Part shown: positions 1 through 5,828 of the stretch, one piece after another | Layout: each line of letters begins with the position of its first letter | How positions within the stretch are numbered: position 1 is the first letter of the stretch | Position numbers and translations under genes: made by a program | Notes under the pieces: model-generated | Seen by the model: the letters and a program-made list of their open reading frames with translations, nothing else | What the model was told of the DNA's origin: nothing | Databases searched by the model: none | NCBI GenBank assembly: GCA_028687415.1 | Contig: JAQUAC010000152.1 | Coordinates: forward strand, 1-5,828 | Length of the DNA stretch: 5,828 bases | Source of the DNA: Acidocella sp. | Lineage (GTDB): Bacteria; Pseudomonadota; Alphaproteobacteria; Acetobacterales; Acetobacteraceae | Reading direction: 5' to 3'

Positions 1-419
1 GCCAGGACACCCAGGCCCAGCTCGACTGGCTGGACGCCAAACTCGCCGCCTCCACCGCCGAATGGAACATCGTCATCGGCCACCACCCCATCTACACCGC
101 GCTGGACAATGCCTATGGCGAGGACCACGACCAGCCGGACCTCATCGCCCGCCTGAACCCCATCCTGCTTAAGCATAACGTGCCCGTGTATATCTGCGGC
201 CACGATCACTGCCTTCAAGCCGTGAAAATGGAGGGCATCACCTACGTCGTCACCGGCGCCGGCTCGCAAACCTACACCCCCGGCCCCGCCATCCGCGGCG
301 GTTTCGCCTCCGGCGCGCACGGCTTCATGGCTACCCGCCTCTCCGGCGCCAAGCTCGACTACGCCCTTGTCGACAAACACGGCACCCCGCTCTTCTCCCA
401 AACCATCCAGCGGGTTTAG
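1..419 (+). CDS. Purple acid phosphatase-type metallophosphoesterase, C-terminal part (5' truncated by window edge)
   Basis: The reading frame is open from base 3 to the TAG at 417-419, giving 138 residues; the start lies outside the window. Two metallophosphoesterase motifs are visible: GHHPIYTA (about residues 26-33 of the fragment) and GHDHCLQ (about 65-71), followed by VVTGAGS. The order GHxP, a spacer with L..RL.PIL..., VPVYICGHDH.LQ and GAGS closely matches the C-terminal half of tartrate-resistant/purple acid phosphatases. In those enzymes the His of GHxP and both His of GHDH bind the dinuclear metal centre. The N-terminal half of the metal site (Asp, Asp/Tyr, Asn ligands) and any signal peptide are off-window. 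Such enzymes hydrolyse phosphomonoesters and are often exported; location cannot be judged here. The gene converges on the mutase gene and ends 76 bases before a bidirectional terminator. Family is confident; substrate is unknown. Confidence 0.85.
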   Translation, partial: QDTQAQLDWLDAKLAASTAEWNIVIGHHPIYTALDNAYGEDHDQPDLIARLNPILLKHNVPVYICGHDHCLQAVKMEGITYVVTGAGSQTYTPGPAIRGGFASGAHGFMATRLSGAKLDYALVDKHGTPLFSQTIQRV

Positions 420-445
420 GGGCAGGCACTCATATAGAGTCGCCT

Positions 446-481
446 CGGGGGGCTGCCCCCGGCCAAGGGCAGAGCCTTTGG
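446..481. repeat. Two adjacent GC-rich inverted repeats in the convergent intergenic gap
   Basis: The first hairpin pairs CGGGGG (446-451) with CCCCCG (456-461) around a GCTG loop. The second pairs CCAAGGGC (463-470) with GCCTTTGG (474-481) around AGA, with one G-T wobble. Neither is followed by a T-run on either strand, so they are not classic terminators by themselves. They sit between the phosphoesterase stop and the strong terminator. Similar GC-rich palindromes are common between genes in Acetobacteraceae, so they may be a dispersed family, but only one copy lies in this window. Confidence 0.5.
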
Positions 482-495
482 AATCCGCCCGGACG

Positions 496-526
496 AAAAA
501 AGGGACCCTATCAGGGTCCCTTTTTT
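496..526. terminator. Bidirectional factor-independent terminator
   Basis: This is a perfect hairpin. Six A (496-501) plus GGGACCCT (502-509) pair with AGGGTCCC (513-520) plus six T (521-526) around a three-base ATC loop. The T-tract lies on the 3' side on both strands, so it can end transcripts of the phosphoesterase (+) and of the mutase (-). Its position between two convergent stop codons, at 419 and 576, fits that role. Confidence 0.9.
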
Positions 527-575
527 GCCGAATACGAGGTCCAGGAGATTGGCCCCTGGGCTGGGAGCCCCTCTA

Positions 576-1979
576 CTAATGTCCCGCGTTGGTGGCGGAG
601 AAGTCCGGAACCAGGCCGGAAGCGGCCAACTGACCGGCAAGGGCTGCCTTCAACTTGCCGAGCCCGGCTTCGGAGGTGCTTTCCGCGCGGGCGACGAGCA
701 CGGCCTGGGTGTTGGAGGCACGCAGCAGCCACCAGCCATCCGGGGTGTTCACGCGCACGCCGTCAGTATCGGAGACTGTTGCCCCCCCGGCTTTCAGCCG
801 CTCGGCCACTTCCGTCACCACGGCGAATTTCCGGTCCTCATCGCAGTCGAAGCTCAGTTCCGGGGTGTTCACCACTTCCGGCAGGCTGGCGCGGAATTCC
901 GCCACGGTCTCGGTGCCCCGGGCGATGACACCCAGCACCCGCACGGCGGCATAGAGCGCGTCATCAAACCCGTACCATTTGTCGTTATAGAAGATATGGC
1001 CTGACATTTCGCCCGCCAGCGGCGAGCCCAGCTCGGCCATCTTGGACTTGATGAGCGAGTGCCCGGTCTTCCACATCAGCGGCTTGCCGCCAGCCTTGGC
1101 GACCTCGTCGAACAGCACCTGGCTCGCCTTCACGTCAGCGATGATGGTGGCGCCCGGATGCTCACGCAGCACGTCCCGCGCCATCAGAATCAGGAACTGA
1201 TCGCCGAACAGAATATGCCCCTCATTATCCACGAGGCCGATACGGTCCGCGTCCCCATCGAAGGCAATGCCGACATCAGCCCCTTCCTTCTTCACGGCAG
1301 CCACGAGCTGCTCCAGATTCTTCGGCACGGTCGGGTCCGGGTGATGCGCGGGGAAAGTGCCATCGATCTTGCCGTTCAGCACAATGTGCTTGCCAGGGAG
1401 TTTTTCCACCAGCCGCATCAGCACGTCACCGGCGGCGCCATTGCCGTTATCCCACACCACTTTCAGATTGCGCTCGCCGTCCCAATCCTTCAGCAGGCGG
1501 GCGAGATAAGCGTCGCTTACATCCTTCTCGACCACGCTGCCCTTGGCTTCCGGCACCACCTGCCCGGCGGCGGCGCGCGCCCCCAGATCCTGGATCTGCT
1601 TGCCGAAGAACGGCTTGTTCTTCAGCATCATCTTAAAGCCGTTATAGTTCGGCGGGTTGTGGCTGCCGGTCACCATCACCGCGCCATCGGCGGGCTCGGT
1701 GAAGGAGGCGTAATACAGCATCGGCGTTGGCCCCAGCCCAATGGACACCACATGCGCGCCGCTGGCCATCAGCCCCTCGATCAACGCGGCCTCCAGCGCG
1801 GGGGAGGACAACCGCCCATCCCGGCCCACAGCCACGGTCTTGCCGCCGGCCTCGGCGACAATGGAGCCGAACACCCGGCCAATGGCGAAGGCATCCGCCT
1901 CGGTCAGCGTATCGCCCACAATGCCGCGAATGTCGTACTCGCGCAGCGAGCTGGCGTGGAATTTATGCGAGAATGTCAT
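576..1979 (-). CDS. Phosphomannomutase/phosphoglucomutase (alpha-D-phosphohexomutase family)
   Basis: Interconverts hexose 6-phosphates and 1-phosphates in the cytoplasm, through a phosphoserine enzyme. All four family signatures are present, numbered from the ATG at 1979 (467 aa, the usual length): the phosphoserine loop TGSHNP with Ser106; the metal site DGDADR at 241-246; the sugar-recognition loop GEMSGH at 323-328; and the phosphate-binding loop RASNT at 420-424. The N-terminus LREYDIRGIVG is typical of bacterial bifunctional PMM/PGM (AlgC/ManB type). An alternative ATG at 1997 adds 6 residues behind an AGGGTGG, and a TTG at 2033 adds 18. I chose 1979 because family similarity begins just after it and GGGG lies 5 bases upstream. 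The gene ends in tandem TAG codons (576-578 and 573-575). The SNTQA segment departs from the common SNTxP. Location downstream of galU suggests it supplies Glc-1-P for UDP-glucose; whether mannose or glucose is preferred cannot be read from sequence. Confidence 0.93.
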   Translation of the reverse strand: MTFSHKFHASSLREYDIRGIVGDTLTEADAFAIGRVFGSIVAEAGGKTVAVGRDGRLSSPALEAALIEGLMASGAHVVSIGLGPTPMLYYASFTEPADGAVMVTGSHNPPNYNGFKMMLKNKPFFGKQIQDLGARAAAGQVVPEAKGSVVEKDVSDAYLARLLKDWDGERNLKVVWDNGNGAAGDVLMRLVEKLPGKHIVLNGKIDGTFPAHHPDPTVPKNLEQLVAAVKKEGADVGIAFDGDADRIGLVDNEGHILFGDQFLILMARDVLREHPGATIIADVKASQVLFDEVAKAGGKPLMWKTGHSLIKSKMAELGSPLAGEMSGHIFYNDKWYGFDDALYAAVRVLGVIARGTETVAEFRASLPEVVNTPELSFDCDEDRKFAVVTEVAERLKAGGATVSDTDGVRVNTPDGWWLLRASNTQAVLVARAESTSEAGLGKLKAALAGQLAASGLVPDFSATNAGH

Positions 1980-2050
1980 GCATGCCCCGTTGTTCATGTA
2001 TCGCGCGCCACCCTGACGGCGATTTGCGGCCAATTTTTGACCACGCCCAG

Positions 2051-2079
2051 AAAAAAGAGGCCCGCTTATCCGGCGGGCC
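2051..2079 (-). terminator. Factor-independent terminator after galU
   Basis: Reading the minus strand, GGCCCGC (2079-2073) pairs with GCGGGCC (2065-2059) around a 7-base loop, followed after TC by six T (2056-2051). It begins 11 bases past the galU stop. It should reduce read-through from galU into the mutase gene, so the mutase may have its own promoter in the short gap or depend on partial read-through. Confidence 0.85.
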
Positions 2080-2089
2080 CCTTCCCTGG

Positions 2090-2965
2090 TCAGGAGTTAA
2101 CGTAGTTCTTCAGGAAGGTCCGCACCGAATCCGCGAGATCCGGCCGCGCCAGGGAGAACGCGATCTGCGCCTCCAAAAACCCGACCTTATCGCCGCAATC
2201 GAAGCGCTTGCCTTCGAATTTCAGCCCGTGGAACGGCGTGTGGCCGATCATCTTGGCCATCGCATCGGTCAGCTGCACCTCGTTACCCGCCCCGCGCTCC
2301 ATCTGGCTCAGATACGCCACGACCTCAGGCAACAGAATATAGCGGCCAATGACCGAAAGGTTTGAGGGCGCCTCCTCCGGCGCCGGCTTCTCCACCAGCC
2401 CGGTGACCTCCACCAGATCGCCCTTCACCTCGCCAACCTTCACAATGCCGTAGCGGTTGGTCTGCGCCGGCGGCACCTCGGAGATGGCGAGCACATTGCC
2501 CCCGGTCTCGTTATACACTTTCACCAGCTGCTCGGTGCAGGGCGTGTTGCTCAGCACCAGGTCGTCCGGCAGCAGAATGGCGAACGGGTCCTCACCGATG
2601 AAGGTGCGGGCGCACCAGATGGCATGGCCCAACCCCAGCGGCACCTGCTGGCGCACGGTGGAGATGGACCCCGGCGGCATCGCCTCGGAGCGCAGCAGCG
2701 CCAGCGCCTCGCGCTTATTGCGTTCAGCCAGCGTGGCCTCCAGCTCGAAGGCGATGTCGAAATGGTCGATCAGCGCCGTCTTGCCCCGGCCGGTGACCAT
2801 GCAGAACTGCTCGATACCGGCGGCGCGGGCCTCATCCACCGCGTACTGGATCAGCGGCTTGTCAACGACGGGAAGCATCTCCTTGGGCATGGCCTTGGTC
2901 GCGGGCAAAAAACGCGTACCCAAACCCGCCACCGGAAGCACGGCCTTGCGCAATGGTTTTACCAA
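2090..2965 (-). CDS. galU: UTP-glucose-1-phosphate uridylyltransferase
   Basis: Makes UDP-glucose from UTP and glucose 1-phosphate in the cytoplasm, the glucosyl donor for LPS, exopolysaccharide, cellulose and glycolipids. The 291-residue length is normal for GalU. Visible motifs, in order: nucleotide-binding GLGTRFLP (14-21); PKEMLPVVDKPLIQY (27-41); LGLGHAI (110-116); PDD (133-135), the expected metal/nucleotide site; VEKP (191-194); GRYIL (207-211); GNEVQLTDA (227-235); and DCGDKVGFLEA (256-266). The start is TTG: an in-frame TAA at 2987-2989 precedes it, no ATG or GTG lies between, and a strong AGGAGG sits 5 bases upstream. The next GTG would remove Lys7 and the residues before the nucleotide loop. 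The stop is TGA, followed at once by a terminator. The gene lies 72 bases after the PCMT-like gene and just before the phosphohexomutase, its pathway neighbour. Confidence 0.95.
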   Translation of the reverse strand: MVKPLRKAVLPVAGLGTRFLPATKAMPKEMLPVVDKPLIQYAVDEARAAGIEQFCMVTGRGKTALIDHFDIAFELEATLAERNKREALALLRSEAMPPGSISTVRQQVPLGLGHAIWCARTFIGEDPFAILLPDDLVLSNTPCTEQLVKVYNETGGNVLAISEVPPAQTNRYGIVKVGEVKGDLVEVTGLVEKPAPEEAPSNLSVIGRYILLPEVVAYLSQMERGAGNEVQLTDAMAKMIGHTPFHGLKFEGKRFDCGDKVGFLEAQIAFSLARPDLADSVRTFLKNYVNS

Positions 2966-2970
2966 GAAAT

Positions 2971-2976
2971 CCTCCT
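2971..2976 (-). promoter_or_regulatory. Ribosome binding site of galU (decides a TTG start)
   Basis: Minus-strand AGGAGG, a full-strength Shine-Dalgarno core, lies 5 bases before the TTG at 2965-2963. Because no ATG or GTG is available between the upstream in-frame stop and this point, the site fixes the galU start. Confidence 0.8.
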
Positions 2977-3005
2977 TGTTCGTCAGTTATTTCATTCAGT
3001 CGCAT

Positions 3006-3023
3006 GCCGGGCGTCCGCCCGGC
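3006..3023 (-). other. GC-rich hairpin between the PCMT-like gene and galU
   Basis: GCCGGGC (3006-3012) pairs with GCCCGGC (3017-3023) around a 4-base loop. It lies 14 bases after the PCMT-like stop. On the minus strand it is followed by an A-rich stretch (near 2985-2999), not a T-run, so it is not a standard terminator. It could be an mRNA 3'-end stabiliser or a weak attenuator before galU; the role is inferred only from position. Confidence 0.45.
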
Positions 3024-3037
3024 AAGGCCGTAACGGG

Positions 3038-3967
3038 TCAGGCCGGGGTGGCCTGGGCCTGGGCGGCGGGGATCTTCATCATTGTGCCTGTCATGGGAAT
3101 GAAGAAGCACCCCATATCGCGGCGGGAATGGATCTTCCCTTGGGCATCTTTGTGGTAAACGTAAAAAACCTGCCCCTGCTTGAACGGCTGCCCGATGGGG
3201 ATAATCATCCGCCCGCCCGGCTTGAGCTGCTGGAACAAAGCCGGCGGCGCGTATTGGGCGGCGCAGGTAACGATGATGATATCGAACCCGCCCTGCACCT
3301 CCGGCCAGCCGTAATAGCCGTCCCCCACCTTGGTGGTGACATTATCATAGCCCAGCGGCGCGAATATCTTCTTCACCGCATTACCCAGCGGCTCGATGAT
3401 CTCGATGGAATAGGCATGGTCCACAATCCGCGAGAGCAGCGAGGACTGGAAGCCCGATCCGGTGCCGATCTCGAGCGAAACCTCGCCCGGCTTCGGCGCG
3501 ATCACCTGCGTCATATAGGCCTGGCCCAGATAATCCGAGAGCGCGGAGCCATACCCCAGCGCCCAGGGCTTGGCCGGCTGGTCATAGGCATCGCCGCAAG
3601 TGGAGCGGTGCTCCTGATAATTATAATGGTAATATTCGCGCGGCAGGGCCTGGAAGGCGGCCAGCACCAGCGGGTCGGCACTGCCCAAACGGGCTTTCAG
3701 GTAATCGCTGATCGCCTTCATCGCCGCTGGCTTACGCGCCTGGATGGCATTGAACTGGCTGTCCGTCAGCGTCACCGGGCGGCCCGAGGCGGACATTGCG
3801 GCCTCGAACGCGGCCTTGTCCCAGGGCTTGCCATTCGGCGTCGGCGGCGTGGGCAATGCCGGAGCCGGGGCGGGCGAGGCGTTGTCGGCGAGTGCCGGGG
3901 CGGCGGCGCAGGCAGCCAGACCCGCGATCAATCCGCGACGGCCGATCGTCTCATGCTTAAATACCAA
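3038..3967 (-). CDS. Exported protein-L-isoaspartate O-methyltransferase family protein
   Basis: Residues about 108-295 of 309 match the PCMT fold: LPREYY (108-113), GYGSALSDY (138-146, the substrate loop), the SAM-binding LEIGTGSGFQ (165-174), VGDGYYGWP (214-222), IIIVTCAA (230-237), LKPGGRMIIPIG (248-259) and FFIPMTG (288-294). PCMTs methylate isoaspartyl residues in damaged proteins using SAM. Unlike the roughly 210-residue cytoplasmic enzymes, this one has an N-terminal leader with twin Arg at 10-11 (IGRRGLIAG), a hydrophobic run, and a likely AxA site ending at Ala27. A Pro/Ala-rich linker (31-44) and a helical region follow. Usual TISQP is ALSDY here, so activity on isoaspartate is uncertain. 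The start is TTG: in-frame TAG at 3995-3997, no ATG or GTG before 3967, and AAGGA 8 bases upstream. It overlaps the preceding gene by 40 bases, implying co-translation. Family is confident; function and location are inferred. Confidence 0.85.
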   Translation of the reverse strand: MVFKHETIGRRGLIAGLAACAAAPALADNASPAPAPALPTPPTPNGKPWDKAAFEAAMSASGRPVTLTDSQFNAIQARKPAAMKAISDYLKARLGSADPLVLAAFQALPREYYHYNYQEHRSTCGDAYDQPAKPWALGYGSALSDYLGQAYMTQVIAPKPGEVSLEIGTGSGFQSSLLSRIVDHAYSIEIIEPLGNAVKKIFAPLGYDNVTTKVGDGYYGWPEVQGGFDIIIVTCAAQYAPPALFQQLKPGGRMIIPIGQPFKQGQVFYVYHKDAQGKIHSRRDMGCFFIPMTGTMMKIPAAQAQATPA

Positions 3968-5828
3968 ACCTTTTGTCCTTCGAGCGCTGGAAAGCTAATC
4001 GCGGCAATAGCATATAGTATAATCGCGCCGCCTAAAACCGCATGCAGGCCGATATTTCGCAGCAACAAATTCGCCAGCGGCGTCGCCACCACCGAGAACG
4101 CGCCATTCAGCCCCCAGGCCCAAGGCAGGAAGAACTCCCCCTCAATCTGTTGCAGCCCGAGCGGAAACGGCAGCCCCATCGCCAGACTCACCGGCGCCAG
4201 CGCCACCACCACCAGCGCCACGCGCAGGCCAAAGGGCAGCCCCCCGCCCGCCAGCATCGCGCCGTCCAGCCAGAACATCCCCCCCGCCCACAGCGCCACC
4301 ACCAGCACCGCCAGCCCCACGGCCCGGCCAGGGGCGCCAGCGAACCGGCCGGAGAAAAAGCTCCCCAGCCCGGAGAACACCAGCATGGCGCTCAACACCA
4401 CCGAAAACCCGGTGGCGCGGTCGCCCAGAAACAGGCTGGCGCGCTCAATGGCGAACAGCTCCAGAAACAGAAACGCCAGTGCCAGCACCGAGAAATACAC
4501 TGCCGGGCGCAGCACCGGGGCGCTTCGGCGCTCCCGCCTGGGGGCAGCCAACGGCACCAGCAGCACCAGCATTGCGATAACCACCGCCTGTGCCAGCACC
4601 GCCAAATTCACCAGCGCGCCAATCTCCCCTTGCGGTAGAATCTGCAACCGCTGCACCAGCAGCGAGAGCTGACCCAGACGCAGAATGGCGTAAAAAGCTG
4701 GGCGGTCATCCGTCACCGGGCGAAGGTCGAAAGCCTGGGCCGAGGCGGTCCGCTGCCCCGCGAGAATCCCCGCTGCCTCGTCGGCGATGGAATCATCCTC
4801 GCCGTAGGACTCCACCGTCCCGGCGGCGAAGGAAACCGCGGGCAAGTCATTATACAGATTATCCCGCGCCGCCACCGGGTCGAACCCCTTGTAGTAGGAG
4901 ATGTCGAAGGAGCGGTCATTGCACCATTTCGACGCCAGGGCGATGTCAGCCGCAGTGAACGGCGTGTTGCTGGCCAGCAGCCGCGCATTCCAGGCCGAGC
5001 GGTAGAGGATAACGTAAGCCCCGGGGTCAGAGATGCCGCGCAGGGCATAAGCCTGCCGCATCGTGGCGAGCACCCGAAGCGCATAAGCCGGGAAATCCTG
5101 AATAGAGACCGGCACGGAGAGCACGCCACCCGGCGCCAGCGCCCCCAAATCCTCGGCGAAAGCCTGAGCCGAGACGGCATAGACATTGGCCGGAGCCTCG
5201 TCGAGGAAATCAGCCGAGATGTCGATGACCCCATATTGCCCGCCCCTTACGGCGCTGCGCGGATTGTCATCCAAAATTCTCACACGCGCATCCGGCGGGA
5301 AGGCCGGCGAGCCTGCCAGACCGTGGCGCAGCGCACGATACAGCACCGGGTCCGGCTCCAGCGCCGTCACCCGCGCGGCCCCCAGGGCCAACAGCTCGCC
5401 AATGCGGAACCCGCCCGAGGCGCCGATCAGCATGGTCTGCGCGCCGGGGCGCAACGCGTAAGGCAGCGCATCCAGCGCCCCCGGCGCGTAACCGCTATTC
5501 ACCGCCCCCGGCATCGGCAGGCTGGCGATGCGCGCGCCATCCCGGTACAGCCCATAGGCACGCGGCGGGCCGGGGTAGCCCAGCATGGCGGAATTATTTG
5601 AAATATCGGTATTCACCCGCTCGGTGAAATCATCCAGCAGCATATACGCGCCGCGCGGGCTGTCCACGCTGGCCAGAACATGCGCGGCGGGCGTGTGCAG
5701 CGGCGGGTAGATGGGCTTGTACTGGCTGATCGCCGCCTGCGGCCCCAGGGCCAGCAACGCCTCCGCCGCCAGCAGCGCGGCAAACGCCCCCAGAGCGGCA
5801 CGCTTGCGGTAACGCTGGGTAAAGCACG
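3928..5828 (-). CDS. Membrane protein with spermidine-synthase-like domain (5' end outside window)
   Basis: The frame is open through the right edge (632 codons seen, to base 5826); the apparent start at 5757 is an internal TTG. Fragment residues 1-25 look like the end of a membrane helix, so an N-terminal membrane region is probably off-window. A Rossmann domain follows (about 45-380): LIGASGGFRIGE (133-144), ALEPDP (155-160) and DDNPRS (186-191), where spermidine synthases carry their glycine loop, acidic nucleoside-binding residue and adenine contact. It ends in TDDRPAFY (372-379). The C-terminus holds about six or seven hydrophobic segments (near 404-428, 441-463, 470-493, 501-521, 531-553, 568-590 and 594-613), including FLFLELFAIERASLFLG and LVFSGLGSFFSG. 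This layout fits the widespread membrane family annotated as spermine/spermidine-synthase-domain protein. Its reaction is unknown, and I do not see the canonical DxxD catalytic segment of soluble aminopropyltransferases. The stop codon lies inside the start of the PCMT-like gene. Confidence 0.82.
   Translation of the reverse strand, partial: CFTQRYRKRAALGAFAALLAAEALLALGPQAAISQYKPIYPPLHTPAAHVLASVDSPRGAYMLLDDFTERVNTDISNNSAMLGYPGPPRAYGLYRDGARIASLPMPGAVNSGYAPGALDALPYALRPGAQTMLIGASGGFRIGELLALGAARVTALEPDPVLYRALRHGLAGSPAFPPDARVRILDDNPRSAVRGGQYGVIDISADFLDEAPANVYAVSAQAFAEDLGALAPGGVLSVPVSIQDFPAYALRVLATMRQAYALRGISDPGAYVILYRSAWNARLLASNTPFTAADIALASKWCNDRSFDISYYKGFDPVAARDNLYNDLPAVSFAAGTVESYGEDDSIADEAAGILAGQRTASAQAFDLRPVTDDRPAFYAILRLGQLSLLVQRLQILPQGEIGALVNLAVLAQAVVIAMLVLLVPLAAPRRERRSAPVLRPAVYFSVLALAFLFLELFAIERASLFLGDRATGFSVVLSAMLVFSGLGSFFSGRFAGAPGRAVGLAVLVVALWAGGMFWLDGAMLAGGGLPFGLRVALVVVALAPVSLAMGLPFPLGLQQIEGEFFLPWAWGLNGAFSVVATPLANLLLRNIGLHAVLGGAIILYAIAAISFPALEGQKVWYLSMRRSAVAD
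3976..3980 (-). promoter_or_regulatory. Ribosome binding site of the PCMT-like gene (TTG start)
   Basis: Minus-strand AAGGA lies 8 bases before the TTG at 3967-3965, inside the coding end of the spermidine-synthase-like gene. A second A/G-rich AAAAGG is too close to the TTG to serve. Together with the in-frame TAG at 3995-3997 it supports the TTG as start and co-translation of the two genes. Confidence 0.6.

Noticed and set aside
1980..2033. The TTG at 2033 as the mutase start
   Set aside because: It would add 18 residues without family similarity, and there is no good ribosome site; the ATGs at 1979 or 1997 are more likely.
1990..2040. Promoter-like elements TTGGCC and GATACA upstream of the mutase
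   Set aside because: The spacing is 23 bases rather than about 17 and both match poorly, so I do not call a promoter.
1059..2105. A 348-codon open frame on the + strand, antisense to the phosphohexomutase
   Set aside because: It lies opposite a gene with all four catalytic signatures; the product is His/Arg/Gln-rich and resembles no family.
2862..3110. An 82-codon minus-strand frame between the PCMT-like gene and galU
   Set aside because: It overlaps the ends of both genes in another frame and looks like a shadow translation with no family features.
2624..4672. A 682-codon open frame on the + strand, antisense to galU, the PCMT-like gene and part of the membrane gene
   Set aside because: The translation is rich in Arg, His, Gln and Ser with no domain, and crosses three real genes with clear family motifs. 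Long antisense frames are expected in GC-rich coding DNA.
3928..5757. A complete 609-residue protein starting at 5757 for the membrane gene
   Set aside because: The codon at 5757 is TTG, and the frame stays open to the window edge with a hydrophobic segment running across it, so the gene is 5' truncated.

Overview
The window is GC-rich bacterial chromosome with long, tightly packed genes. Gene content, protein style and GC-rich hairpins in the intergenic DNA suggest an alphaproteobacterium, most likely Rhodospirillales/Acetobacteraceae. That placement rests on general resemblance, since no marker gene is present.

Layout: the left edge (3-419, + strand) holds the C-terminal part of a purple-acid-phosphatase-type metallophosphoesterase. 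It converges on a run of four minus-strand genes. The 156-base gap between them (420-575) carries a perfect A-tract/T-tract hairpin at 496-526 that can terminate transcription from both sides, plus extra GC-rich inverted repeats. Reading the minus strand from the right edge, the genes are: a membrane protein with a spermidine-synthase-like Rossmann domain and C-terminal membrane helices (5' end outside the window); an isoaspartyl-methyltransferase (PCMT) family protein with a twin-arginine-like export signal, overlapping the previous gene by 40 bases; galU (UTP-glucose-1-phosphate uridylyltransferase); a factor-independent terminator at 2051-2079; and a phosphomannomutase/phosphoglucomutase.

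How they work together: the mutase (Glc-6-P to Glc-1-P, or Man-6-P to Man-1-P) and GalU (Glc-1-P + UTP to UDP-glucose) form a nucleotide-sugar supply module for polysaccharide, LPS or glycolipid synthesis. The two upstream genes both encode SAM-fold (Rossmann) proteins associated with the membrane or the export pathway. They form a translationally linked pair whose function is unknown.

The points most worth a second look are the apparent export of a SAM-dependent PCMT-fold protein with an altered substrate loop, its overlap with the membrane spermidine-synthase-like gene, and the TTG start codons of pcm-like and galU, which in-frame upstream stops leave as the only reasonable starts. I see no mobile element, CRISPR array, tRNA or rRNA, and no clear evidence of a wholly new system.
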